Below are positions 43,783 through 52,133 of a DNA stretch of 64,000 nt, one piece after another. The translations under genes and the position numbers were made by a program. The notes beneath the pieces are model-generated. The model was given only the letters and a program-made list of their open reading frames with translations. It had not been told where the DNA came from and searched no databases. The stretch is from Microbacterium flavescens (GTDB taxonomy: Bacteria > Actinomycetota > Actinomycetes > Actinomycetales > Microbacteriaceae), in the NCBI RefSeq assembly GCF_018588945.1, contig NZ_JAFIWA010000002.1, forward strand, positions 618,362-682,361, in the 5' to 3' direction. Each line of letters starts with the position of its first letter. Position 1 is the stretch's first letter.

Positions 43783-44616
43783 ATGCCGGAGTCTCCCGAG
43801 GTTCAGGCGCTCGCCGAGTTCCTCGACGCGCGGGTGCGCGGTCGTGCGGTGAGTGATGTCGATGTGCTCGAGTTCCGCACGATCAAGACCCGGCAGCGTC
43901 CCCCGTCCGAGCTGCTGGGGCGCCCGCTCGGCGCGGTGGAGCGCCACGGCAAGCACGTCGCAGTCGCCGTCGGCGACGACACGCAGCTGGTCGTCTCGCT
44001 GGGGCGCCACGGGTGGGTGCGCTGGCGTGAGGCCGACGCGAGCGACGACCTTCCCGACGATGCGGCGCCGGCGCTTGCAGAGATCGGTCTCGACGACGGC
44101 ACGGCATTCGCAGTGACGGATGCCGGCACCTGGGTCTCGCTCGGGCTCTTCGTCGTCGACGACGCCGTCGCGGTGCCGGCCATCGCCAAGCTCGGCCCCG
44201 ACCCTGCGGATCCGTCCTACTCGCAGAACGACTTCGACGTCGCGCTCGGCGGCCGCCGCAAGCAGGTGAAGGCGATCCTGCAGGAGCAGGAATCCATCGC
44301 GGGCATCGGCAACGCCTACTCCGACGAGATCCTGCACCTGGCGAAGGTGTCGCCCGTCGTCCACGCGGCAGCGCTCGACGACGACGCGCGGGATCGCCTG
44401 TACGGGGCGACGATTCAGACCGTCCGCGGCGCGATCGACGCACGGCGCGGCATCCCGATCCACCTCCTCAAGGCCGCGAAAGTCGATGCCATGCGAGTGC
44501 ACGGCCGCGCCGGCGAGGCGTGCGCGGTGTGCGGCGACACCGTGCGCGACTTCTCCTTCGCGAGCACGACCGCGCAGTACTGCCCCACCTGCCAGACCGG
44601 CGGCGCCCTGCTGTGA
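43783..44616 (+). CDS. Fpg/Nei family DNA glycosylase
   Basis: A 277-residue DNA repair glycosylase/AP lyase. The start MPESPEVQALAEFL gives the catalytic Pro2-Glu3 after Met removal. The helix-two-turn-helix holds GIGNAYSDEILHLAKVSP, and the zinc finger is CAVCGDTVRDFSFASTT with CPTC. The conserved lysine is in the GAVERHGKHVAV segment. The distinction between Fpg and Nei cannot be made safely; sequence around AGIGN is Fpg-like. CAGGAT (43771-43776) lies six bases before the ATG. Confidence 0.9.
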   Translation: MPESPEVQALAEFLDARVRGRAVSDVDVLEFRTIKTRQRPPSELLGRPLGAVERHGKHVAVAVGDDTQLVVSLGRHGWVRWREADASDDLPDDAAPALAEIGLDDGTAFAVTDAGTWVSLGLFVVDDAVAVPAIAKLGPDPADPSYSQNDFDVALGGRRKQVKAILQEQESIAGIGNAYSDEILHLAKVSPVVHAAALDDDARDRLYGATIQTVRGAIDARRGIPIHLLKAAKVDAMRVHGRAGEACAVCGDTVRDFSFASTTAQYCPTCQTGGALL

Positions 44617-44662
44617 GCCCGTCGTACGGCTCCGGTGCCGTCGCCGCGGGTAGCATGGCGGA

Positions 44663-44782
44663 ATGACTTCTTCGCAACTCCCCACCCCGACCCTTCAGCC
44701 CGTCGCCGAAGAGAAGAACCTCCTCACGGTCGTCGAGTCCGCCGGGTCATGCTGCGGCGGCGGCAGCTGCAGCACCGACTGA
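44663..44782 (+). CDS. 39-residue Cys-rich peptide
   Basis: A small ORF from ATG 44663 to TGA at 44780-44782. The N-terminal two thirds is ordinary (MTSSQLPTPTLQPVAEEKNL then LTVVESAG), and the C-terminus reads SCCGGGSCSTD, with three cysteines. The TAGCAT hexamer at 44651-44656 ends six bases before the ATG, a good leaderless signal. It could be a metal- or persulfide-binding peptide or a modified-peptide precursor; no maturation enzyme is adjacent. Function unknown, but the codon and promoter structure look real. Confidence 0.6.
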   Translation: MTSSQLPTPTLQPVAEEKNLLTVVESAGSCCGGGSCSTD

Positions 44783-44816
44783 CAATCGTCCGCTCTCTCG
44801 CCCGACGCTCCTCGCG

Positions 44817-45320
44817 ATGACCGACGACCAGCTCCATGTCACACCGCGCATCGCCCGGGTTCTCATGTCGGAGGAGGCGATCTACGGACTGATCCTCGTA
44901 TCCGGCATGATCGTCGTGAGCGCCCGCAGCACGTCGCTGATCGCGTTCACCACGGTGGCGGTGACCGTCGTCGTGTTCTACGCGGCACACGTCTACGCCG
45001 GCACGCTCGGTCGCCTGGCGGTCAGTGAAGGGCAGCGGGGGCTGAGATCGAGCCTCGCGGCCGCCGCCCGGCAGTCCTCGGGCATGCTCCTCGCTTCCAT
45101 CGCGCCTCTCATCGTGCTGCTGCTCGGCACGACGCGCGTCATCGCCGACGACACGGCGCTCTGGTGCGCCCTCATCGTCAACACGGTGGTGCTGGGCGCA
45201 CTCGGCTGGACGGCTGTGGCGCGCTGGAGCACCCACTGGTGGGCGCGGCTCGTGAGTGCGCTGCTCACCGCGGCCTTCGGCGGGATCCTCATCGTGCTGA
45301 AGGCCGTCATCCACCACTGA
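44817..45320 (+). CDS. Polytopic membrane protein of unknown function
   Basis: A 167-residue protein with about four helices: residues 20-40, 42-62, 90-108 and 118-162 (the last possibly two). The N-terminus TPRIARVLMSEEAIYGLILV and the loop VYAGTLGRLAVSEG resemble a small family of Micrococcales membrane proteins. It follows the Cys-rich peptide by 34 bases and could be cotranscribed with it. No function assigned. Confidence 0.75.
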   Translation: MTDDQLHVTPRIARVLMSEEAIYGLILVSGMIVVSARSTSLIAFTTVAVTVVVFYAAHVYAGTLGRLAVSEGQRGLRSSLAAAARQSSGMLLASIAPLIVLLLGTTRVIADDTALWCALIVNTVVLGALGWTAVARWSTHWWARLVSALLTAAFGGILIVLKAVIHH

Positions 45321-45353
45321 GTGCGCCGGGCCGGCCGGCTTCGGCGTGTCCGC

Positions 45354-45932
45354 TCATGGATTCAGCGGTGAGAGCAGCGCCGCGACGAGCCGCGGGCTGA
45401 GATCGGGCAGTTCATCGGTCGGCGCCGCCAGCGCGAGCAGCGCCCGGCTGATGAGATTTCTGGCCGCCGCTGCGAGCGTGATGTCGACGATCTGACGGTC
45501 GCTGAAGCCGACCGCGCGCAGCCTCTCGGAGTCCTCGTCGGTCATGTTTCGCGGTTCGCGAGACAGCTTCTCGGCGAACGCCATCACCGCGACGTCCGCC
45601 TCGCTCAGCCCCGCTGACGTGTAGTCGCGCCCGAGGCGCTCGAGCTGTTCCTCGTGCATGAGGTTCGCCCGCAGCGTCTTGCGCCCATGGGCCAGCAGGC
45701 AGTGAGACGACCCGATCGCGCGGGCCGCTCCGAGCGTCGCGAGCTCGTAGACGCGGAGGCCGATCGACGGAATGACCGCCCCCAGGAGCGCCTCGAACGC
45801 CTCGTGCGCGTCGGGGTTCACCGCGAGCGCCCGCGTGTGGGAGAGGACGAAGCCGACGTCATCGACATCGCCGGCGTACATATCGGCCGCGTGGCCGGTG
45901 GCCTGATCGGGTTCGGTCGTCTGGATGATCAT
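45354..45932 (-). CDS. Carboxymuconolactone decarboxylase/AhpD-like protein
   Basis: A 192-residue all-helical protein of the CMD/AhpD superfamily. The active-site region GAARAIGSSHCLLAHGRKTLR retains Cys and His but not the second Cys of the CxxC of AhpD. Such proteins act as peroxidase-like or alkylhydroperoxidase partners. It follows the MFS exporter gene, but a strong hairpin separates the two. ECF41 factors often control CMD genes, yet I see no matching promoter here. Confidence 0.85.
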   Translation of the reverse strand: MIIQTTEPDQATGHAADMYAGDVDDVGFVLSHTRALAVNPDAHEAFEALLGAVIPSIGLRVYELATLGAARAIGSSHCLLAHGRKTLRANLMHEEQLERLGRDYTSAGLSEADVAVMAFAEKLSREPRNMTDEDSERLRAVGFSDRQIVDITLAAAARNLISRALLALAAPTDELPDLSPRLVAALLSPLNP

Positions 45933-45971
45933 CGGGTGGCCTCCTCCACGTCGGTGGCGGATCCCAGAATG

Positions 45972-46011
45972 CCGGATGCCCCACCCCCCGTCGAGGGGGT
46001 GGGGCATCCGG
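45972..46011 (-). terminator. Strong hairpin terminator after the MFS exporter
   Basis: A perfect 17-base stem (45972-45988 with 45995-46011) and a 6-base loop, containing CGGATGCCCC. It ends the MFS transcript upstream of the CMD gene. Confidence 0.85.
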
Positions 46012-46023
46012 TGACACCCGGCG

Positions 46024-47541
46024 TCAGTGCGCGGCGGGGACGCCCATCGGCTGGTCGACCGGCTTGCGGATGAGGAACGCCCCGACGAGGAGCGGCAGCG
46101 AGAGGAACGCGGCCGTGAGGAATGCGGCGTGCGTTCCGGCTGCGCCGGCGTGGAGTGCATCGGCGCCCGACTCGGTGGCAGCGCTGTTCGCCGCGGCCAT
46201 CACACCGAACATCAGCGCGATGCCGGCAGCCCCGGCGACCTGCTGCGCGGTTCCGACGACGGCGGAGCCGTACGAGTAGAACTTCGGCTGCAGCGACGCG
46301 AGCGACGCGGTGAACAGCGGTGTGAACGACAGCGCCAGGCCGAAGGACAGCACGGTCTGAGCGATCGCGACGAGCCACACCGGGGTGTCCACGCCGAAGG
46401 TCGTGTAGAACCACAGCATCGATGACGTGATCACCGCGCCCGGGACGAGCAGCACGGTGGTGCCCCAGCGGTCGTAGATGCGGCCGATGAAGGGACCCGA
46501 GATGCCCATCGCGAGCGCGCCCGGCAGCACGACCAGGCCGGTCGTGAGCGGGTCGACCTCGAGGACGTCCTGCAGGTACAGCGGCACCACGGTGATCGCG
46601 CCGAAGAACGCCATCGACATGACGACCATCTGCCCCATCGAGAGCGAGAAGTTGCGGCTGCGGAAGACCCGGAGATCGAGCAGCGCGTCGTCGTTGCGCT
46701 GCAGCAGAACCTGGCGCCAGCCGAACAGCCCGAGCGCGATGACCCCGACCGACAGCGACACGATGAGCGTCGTGGTGGACGTGGCGGCTGCTGCCGCCGC
46801 CTCCGCTCCACCGCCGTGACCGCCGGCACCCAGCTGGCTGAGGCCGAACACGAGTCCGCCGAAGCCGAGGGCCGACAGGATGACCGACATCACGTCGATC
46901 GGTGCGCGCGTGGTCTCTCCGAGGTTGTGGATCCAGCGGGCGCCCACGACGAGCGCCACGACGGCGATCGGGAGGACGATGCCGAAGATCCAGCGCCACT
47001 CGAAGTTGTTGAGGATCGCTCCGGCCAGCGTCGGGCCGATCGCCGGGGCGAGCGACATCACGATGCTGACGCGACCCATCATCCGGCCGCGGATCGCCGG
47101 CGGCACCACGGTCATGAGGGTGGTCATCAGCAGCGGCATCATGATCGCCGTGCCCGACGCCTGCACGACACGTGCGGCGAGCAGCACCGGGAAGCCGGGC
47201 GCCAGGAAGGCGATGAGCGTGCCGGTGGAGAAGAGTCCCATCGCGGCGACGAACATCGTGCGCGTGGTGAAGCGGCGCAGCAGGAAGCCGGTGATCGGGA
47301 TGACCACCGCCATCGTCAGCATGAACGCCGTCGTGAGCCACTGCGCCGAGAGCGCGGTGATGCCGAGATCGGTGATGAGGTGCGGGATCGCCACGCCCAT
47401 CGTCGTCTCGTTCAGGATCGCGACGAAGGCGGCTGCGAGGAGCAGCCAGATGACGCGGCTCTCCTGCGGGCCGAGCGTGGGGGTGACGGGGGCGGCTGTG
47501 CGGATGCCGTCGGTGGTGGGGTGCATGTCGGTGGCGGCCAT
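46024..47541 (-). CDS. MFS multidrug exporter (DHA2/EmrB-QacA type)
   Basis: A 505-residue transporter with about 14 helices. The motif A-like loop GRRFTTRTMF-type (LLRRFTTRTMFVAAMG) and motif C region APAIGPTLAGAIL are visible. Motif WRWIF is typical of the DHA2 group. The middle of the protein carries a Gly/Ala-rich loop. ATG has GAGGAG about eight bases upstream. Substrate unknown; probably drug or metabolite efflux. No regulator is adjacent. Confidence 0.9.
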   Translation of the reverse strand: MAATDMHPTTDGIRTAAPVTPTLGPQESRVIWLLLAAAFVAILNETTMGVAIPHLITDLGITALSAQWLTTAFMLTMAVVIPITGFLLRRFTTRTMFVAAMGLFSTGTLIAFLAPGFPVLLAARVVQASGTAIMMPLLMTTLMTVVPPAIRGRMMGRVSIVMSLAPAIGPTLAGAILNNFEWRWIFGIVLPIAVVALVVGARWIHNLGETTRAPIDVMSVILSALGFGGLVFGLSQLGAGGHGGGAEAAAAAATSTTTLIVSLSVGVIALGLFGWRQVLLQRNDDALLDLRVFRSRNFSLSMGQMVVMSMAFFGAITVVPLYLQDVLEVDPLTTGLVVLPGALAMGISGPFIGRIYDRWGTTVLLVPGAVITSSMLWFYTTFGVDTPVWLVAIAQTVLSFGLALSFTPLFTASLASLQPKFYSYGSAVVGTAQQVAGAAGIALMFGVMAAANSAATESGADALHAGAAGTHAAFLTAAFLSLPLLVGAFLIRKPVDQPMGVPAAH

Positions 47542-47741
47542 AGGTCGTCTCCTCATGAGATCGAAGGGGCGAAGGTCGGCCATGCGCGATGGCGAGGAAG
47601 GAGCCATGCGGCGATGGCGAGAATGGCCGCGCGAGAACGGCAAGCCATCAGGATAACTGCGGGGTCGGACACGACATTCCCGCTGGGCCGGATTCGATCC
47701 GGCTTCTCATCGGGTGCACGGAGCTCCCGAGGGAACGGAGG

Positions 47742-47954
47742 TCAGCTGTCGAGCGTCTCCTCCGACGCCGGGCGATCCCACTTCTCGGTGCCGATCGCGT
47801 CGGTCGAGTGCGGTGTGGGCTCGTTCTCCTCGACGTTGGAGGGGAGGGGGTTGAGCAGCTCCTCCTGGGGGATGGCCTTGAGGGCGTCGATCTCCTCGCG
47901 AAGCGCCGCCAGGTCGGAGCCGTCGTGCTGCGGGTTATCAGGAGTGGAGACCAT
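47742..47954 (-). CDS. Small acidic hypothetical protein
   Basis: A 70-residue acidic protein with a central helix (LAALREEIDALKAIPQEELLNPLPSN) and disordered ends. It lacks a known domain. TACGCT (47961-47966, minus) lies six bases before the ATG. The 200-base gap to the MFS gene holds no gene I can support. Function unknown. Confidence 0.68.
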   Translation of the reverse strand: MVSTPDNPQHDGSDLAALREEIDALKAIPQEELLNPLPSNVEENEPTPHSTDAIGTEKWDRPASEETLDS

Positions 47955-48001
47955 GGAGCAAGCGTAGCGGGGGCGGGGGAGCCCGTCAGTAGGCTTCGGG
48001 T

Positions 48002-50026
48002 GTGAGCATGCGTGGCGGGGGCGGTGGCGGAGGCGGGCACCCGGGCTTCCGCGCAGTCGACATCGCCTCGCAGAAGAAGCTGAACGCCGCCGCGCCGAAG
48101 ATCCCGCATCTCGGACGCCGGGTCGTGGGCCTCTTCCGTCCGTACGCGTGGCCGCTGGCGGTCACGGCCGTGCTGGTCGTGGTGGGCGCGGGTGTCGCGG
48201 TCATCCCGCCGCTCATCGTGCAGCTCATCTTCGACGACGCGCTCTTCCCCGTCGACGGCGGGTCGCCCGACATGCCGCTCCTGTGGCGGCTCGTCGGCAT
48301 CATGATCGTGCTCTTCCTCTTCTCCGCCGGACTCGGCGTGCTGCAGACGTGGTTCACGTCCACGATCGGCAACAAGGTCACCGGCGACCTGCGGGTGACC
48401 CTCTTCGATCACCTGCAGTCGATGGAGCTGGGCTTCTTCACGCGCACCAAGACCGGCGTCATCCAGTCGCGGCTTCAGAACGACGTGGGCGGCGTCTCGG
48501 GCGTCCTCACGAACACCTTCACGAGCATCCTGGGCAATGTCGTCACCGTGATCGCGTCGCTCATCGCGATGATCATCATCGACTGGCGCCTGACGATCAT
48601 CGCCGTCGTGCTCATGCCGATCCTGATCTTCGTGCAGCGCCGCGTCGGTCAGGTGCGGGCGCGCATCGCCGGCGAGACCCAGGAGTCGCTGTCAGAGCTC
48701 ACCTCCATCACGCAGGAGACGCTGAGCGTCTCGGGCATCCTGCTGTCGAAGTCGTTCAACCGGCAGCGGGCCGAATCCGCACGGTATTCCGACGAGAACC
48801 GCAACCAGGTGCGGCTGCAGGTGCGCCGCGCGATGAGCGGCCAGGGCTTCTTCGCCGTCGTCCAGGTGCTCATGGCGAGCGTTCCCGCCGTGATCTATCT
48901 CGTCGCCGGCTACTTCATCACCGGCGGAGAGGCCGTCATCACGGCGGGGACGATCGTCGCGTTCACGACCGTCCAGGCGCGCCTGCTGATGCCGCTCATG
49001 GGGCTCATGCGCGTGAGCCTCGATCTGCAGACGTCGGCAGCCCTGTTCGCGCGCATCTTCGAGTACCTCGACCTCGTCCCTGCCATCCAGGACGCCCCGG
49101 ACGCCATCGACGTCCAGCACGCGCCGGGCCCGATCGGCCGCATCGAGTTCCGCGATGTCGTCTTCCGATATCCGGATGCCGCGGAAGACGCCCGCCCGAC
49201 GCTGCAGAGCGTCACCTTCACCGCCGAGCCCGGTCAGCACGTCGCGTTCGTGGGGCCGTCCGGCGCCGGCAAGACGACCATCCTCTATCTGACGCCCCGC
49301 ATGTACGAGGCATCCGGAGGCGCCGTGCTCTTCGCCGGCGAAGACGTGCGACGGCTCACACAGGAGTCGATCATCGACCAGGTCGGGATCGTGTCGCAGG
49401 AGACGTACCTCTTCCACGCGACGATCCGCGAGAACCTCCGCTATGCCCGGCCTGAGGCGACGGACGACGAGCTCGAGGCGGCGTGCCGCGCCGCGAACAT
49501 CCACCACGTCATCGAGGGCTTCGACCTCGGGTACGACACCGTCGTCGGGGAGCGGGGCTACCGGCTGTCCGGCGGCGAGAAGCAGCGCATCGCGATCGCG
49601 CGGGTCCTCCTCAAGGACCCGCCCGTGCTCCTCCTCGATGAGGCCACATCAGCGCTCGACACCGTGTCGGAGCGTGTCGTTCAGGAGGCGCTGGATGCGG
49701 CGGCTCGAGGGCGCACGACCCTGTCGATCGCCCACCGTCTGTCTACGGTGATCGCCGCCGACGTCATCCACGTGGTCGAGGCCGGTCGCATCGTCGAGTC
49801 GGGCACCCACGCAGACCTGATCGAGCAGGGCGGGCTGTACTCCGAGCTCGCCGCGCAGCAGCTCGCCGCCTCGCGCATCCTCGAGGCCGAGGAGTCCGAC
49901 CCGCCGGCCGATCATCCCGATCGGCGCGCCGACCGCCCGCCGGTCGACCCGGCGTCGCGAGCCGTCGTGGCGCCGCCGGTTCCCGCCGAGCCGTGGGTGC
50001 CGACCCCCGAGGTGCCCGGCACCTGA
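48002..50026 (+). CDS. ABC-type exporter (fused membrane and ATPase domains)
   Basis: A 674-residue half-transporter. A Gly-rich N-terminus is followed by six helices (about residues 45-345) and an ATPase domain with Walker A GPSGAGKTT near 420, signature LSGGEKQ near 525 and Walker B VLLLDEATSALD. Q-loop VSQETYLF. The C-terminal 45 residues are Pro-rich and disordered. It resembles MsbA/BmrA-like homodimeric exporters; substrate unknown. TAGGCT (47990-47995) is six bases before the GTG. Confidence 0.93.
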   Translation: MSMRGGGGGGGGHPGFRAVDIASQKKLNAAAPKIPHLGRRVVGLFRPYAWPLAVTAVLVVVGAGVAVIPPLIVQLIFDDALFPVDGGSPDMPLLWRLVGIMIVLFLFSAGLGVLQTWFTSTIGNKVTGDLRVTLFDHLQSMELGFFTRTKTGVIQSRLQNDVGGVSGVLTNTFTSILGNVVTVIASLIAMIIIDWRLTIIAVVLMPILIFVQRRVGQVRARIAGETQESLSELTSITQETLSVSGILLSKSFNRQRAESARYSDENRNQVRLQVRRAMSGQGFFAVVQVLMASVPAVIYLVAGYFITGGEAVITAGTIVAFTTVQARLLMPLMGLMRVSLDLQTSAALFARIFEYLDLVPAIQDAPDAIDVQHAPGPIGRIEFRDVVFRYPDAAEDARPTLQSVTFTAEPGQHVAFVGPSGAGKTTILYLTPRMYEASGGAVLFAGEDVRRLTQESIIDQVGIVSQETYLFHATIRENLRYARPEATDDELEAACRAANIHHVIEGFDLGYDTVVGERGYRLSGGEKQRIAIARVLLKDPPVLLLDEATSALDTVSERVVQEALDAAARGRTTLSIAHRLSTVIAADVIHVVEAGRIVESGTHADLIEQGGLYSELAAQQLAASRILEAEESDPPADHPDRRADRPPVDPASRAVVAPPVPAEPWVPTPEVPGT

Positions 50027-50041
50027 CCCGCCCTGGTCGGC

Positions 50042-50096
50042 CAGTTGCCATATAAGGCGACCAGCCAGGTGTCAGACGCACCGGAAGTGGCAACTC
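50042..50096 (+). terminator. Hairpin between the ABC exporter and the converging gene
   Basis: AGTTGCCA at 50042-50049 pairs with TGGCAACT at 50089-50096 across a 39-base loop. It lacks a T tract, so the call is tentative. Confidence 0.4.
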
Positions 50097-50101
50097 GACG
50101 G

Positions 50102-50995
50102 TCAGGGGCGTCGGTCGACCGCGGCGCGGAGGTCGGCGAGGAGCGCGCGGGGATCGGTGAGGTCCGCCTGCGTCACCGGGAGATAGATCCACCCCAGCGC
50201 GTCGAGGCGCCGCCGCCGTGCGATATCGCGGCGCCATTGCGACGGGTCGCGGTGGTGGTCTCCCTCGTACTCGATCGCGATGCGGAGTTCCACGATCGCG
50301 AGATCGACGCGGGCGACGAAGCCCGCGCGGCCGGTGACGACGTGATTCGTCGCCAGCGGGCCGACCCCGGCGCGCGTCAGCAGCAGCCGCAGCTCGGTCT
50401 CCTTCGGCGACTCGCTCCGGTCGTCGACGAGAGCGAGCGCCTCCCGTGCCAGCCGCACGCCCCGCGCCGATGAGCCGGCGAGGCGCTGCTCAAGGCGCGC
50501 TCGCGTCGCCAGCGGCGATCGCCGCGCGATGATCCTGTCGCCGACGGCCACGAGCCCGTCCAGCGTGAGCACCGTCGCCAGGTCGAGGAACGTGCGGGCC
50601 GGGCTGGTGATCCGCAGGCCGCCGCGCACGAAGACGTCGTGCTCCTCGAGCTCCCGTTGATGGGCGACGACGCCCGTCCTGCGCGGCGCGCGAGTGCCGC
50701 GAGGAACGGTGACGTCGATCGTGCCGGCGGAGTCGGCGGAGTCGAAGCGCGGGAGCGGCAGCCGCAGAAGGCGCGCGGCGGTGAGGTGGCTGAACGCCGC
50801 GCCGATGGGCAGCGTGAGCTGGTGCGCGGCGCAGCGGTCGCGCAGCGACGTCAGCTCGGTCGGCAGTCGCGTGCCTCGCGCGGGAATCCACACGTCGGAG
50901 GCGCGCAGGCGGCTGCGCGAGACGCCCTCGGCCTCGTGGATTCCGAAGGCCCGGCCGCGAAGTTCCTCGGGCAGCGGTGCCGTGCGCTTGGCCAT
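50102..50995 (-). CDS. AbiEi-like domain fused to a DUF559/Vsr-like nuclease domain
   Basis: A 297-residue protein. The N-terminal half has a winged-helix/AbiEi-type pattern (SRSRLRASDVWIPARGTRL then AAFSHLTAARLLRLPLP). The C-terminal 90 residues resemble the DUF559 and Vsr nuclease fold: KETELRLLL, then VARVDLAIVELRIAIEYEGDHHRD, with the E-D-ExE spacing of PD-(D/E)XK enzymes, and RRRRLDALGW. Such solo proteins are common in actinobacteria and their role is not established. No partner toxin is adjacent. Confidence 0.7.
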   Translation of the reverse strand: MAKRTAPLPEELRGRAFGIHEAEGVSRSRLRASDVWIPARGTRLPTELTSLRDRCAAHQLTLPIGAAFSHLTAARLLRLPLPRFDSADSAGTIDVTVPRGTRAPRRTGVVAHQRELEEHDVFVRGGLRITSPARTFLDLATVLTLDGLVAVGDRIIARRSPLATRARLEQRLAGSSARGVRLAREALALVDDRSESPKETELRLLLTRAGVGPLATNHVVTGRAGFVARVDLAIVELRIAIEYEGDHHRDPSQWRRDIARRRRLDALGWIYLPVTQADLTDPRALLADLRAAVDRRP

Positions 50996-51170
50996 CCCTC
51001 GATGGTGGCGGCCTGCGGCATCCGCTCTGCCTCCTCTGCGTGCCCTACCTGCGGTCCTCGCGCTTCTCGCCCCTGTGGAGGAGTCGCGACGTGCCACTCG
51101 TGGCGCCTCTTGCGGCGATGGAGCCGCCGCAATCGGCAAGTCGGCCTCGCCGGGCGCCGGCAGCCGGCGG

Positions 51171-52133
51171 CTACCAGGTGAGCGCTTCGGCGACGGCGTC
51201 GGAGATCGGGGTGACCCCCCGCGCGGCCAGCACGCGCACGAAGTCGCCCACCGCGCGACGGTAGGCGGGGTCGGGGTGCTCGCGGCCGAGCTGCACGAGC
51301 GGCGGAAGGTCCATCGCGAGGATGAGACGGACGCGGGATGCCGCGGCCCGCGGCTCGGCTGCGGCATCCAGCACCGCGATCCCACCGGCGAGAGCCTCGA
51401 GGTAGTCGCGCAGCACGGGCAGCTCGCCCTTGTGCTGGGTGATCGACGACCCGTCGGCGCGCTCGCGCCACTCCACCACGACGTCGGGGATCACGTCGAA
51501 CGCGCGAGCGTGCGTGTACATCTGCTGCGCCAGGATCTGGTCCTCGTAGGCCCTCCCCACGGGGAAGCGGAGGCCCGCCCGCTGCCACAGGTCGAACCGG
51601 CTCACCTTGGACCAGGCGACGATGTTGCCGGAGGCGTCGGGATGGGCCTCGAGCGTGGTGCCGCGGCGGGCGGGGTCGGTCGCCGCGGCCACCCACGGCT
51701 GCACCTCGCCGGGCGCGTAGCCGCCGGCGGTGTCGGGCCGCAGTCGCACGTAGGCACCCACGGCGACGTCGCTGCCGCTCTCGGTCACCGCTCCCACGAG
51801 CAGCTCGAGGGCCCGCGGCGTGTAGCGGTCGTCGGCGTCGAGGAAGGCGACGAACGGGGTGTCGACGAGGTCGAGCCCGCTGTTGCGCGCGGCGCTCAAC
51901 CCGCTCTGCGACCGATGGTGCACCACCCGGAACCGCGGATCGCCTGCGGCCGCCGCGTCGAAGATGTCGCCCGTCGCGTCGGTCGAGCCGTCGTCCACCA
52001 GCACGGCCGTCCACTCCGCCAGGGTCTGCGCGCGGAGCGAGTCCAGCGCCTCCTCGGCGAACTCTGCCACGTCGAACCCGGGGACGATGACGGTCACGAC
52101 GGGGGCGCGCGGCGGGGTCACCCGCACGATCAT
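51171..52133 (-). CDS. Family 2 glycosyltransferase
   Basis: A 320-residue GT-A enzyme. The nucleotide-sugar site has VTVIVPGFDVAEFAEEALDSL and VLVDDGSTDAT, the metal motif is FLDADDRYTP, and later VVEWRERADGSSITQ. A hydrophobic N-terminal start is absent, so it is cytoplasmic. Its ATG overlaps the stop of the cysteine desulfurase gene as ATGA. It is an odd companion for NAD synthesis; acceptor unknown. Confidence 0.88.
   Translation of the reverse strand: MIVRVTPPRAPVVTVIVPGFDVAEFAEEALDSLRAQTLAEWTAVLVDDGSTDATGDIFDAAAAGDPRFRVVHHRSQSGLSAARNSGLDLVDTPFVAFLDADDRYTPRALELLVGAVTESGSDVAVGAYVRLRPDTAGGYAPGEVQPWVAAATDPARRGTTLEAHPDASGNIVAWSKVSRFDLWQRAGLRFPVGRAYEDQILAQQMYTHARAFDVIPDVVVEWRERADGSSITQHKGELPVLRDYLEALAGGIAVLDAAAEPRAAASRVRLILAMDLPPLVQLGREHPDPAYRRAVGDFVRVLAARGVTPISDAVAEALTW

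Noticed and set aside
46024..47541. ECF41 control of the CMD gene and MFS exporter
   Set aside because: No TGTCACA-N16-GGTC element is present upstream of either gene.
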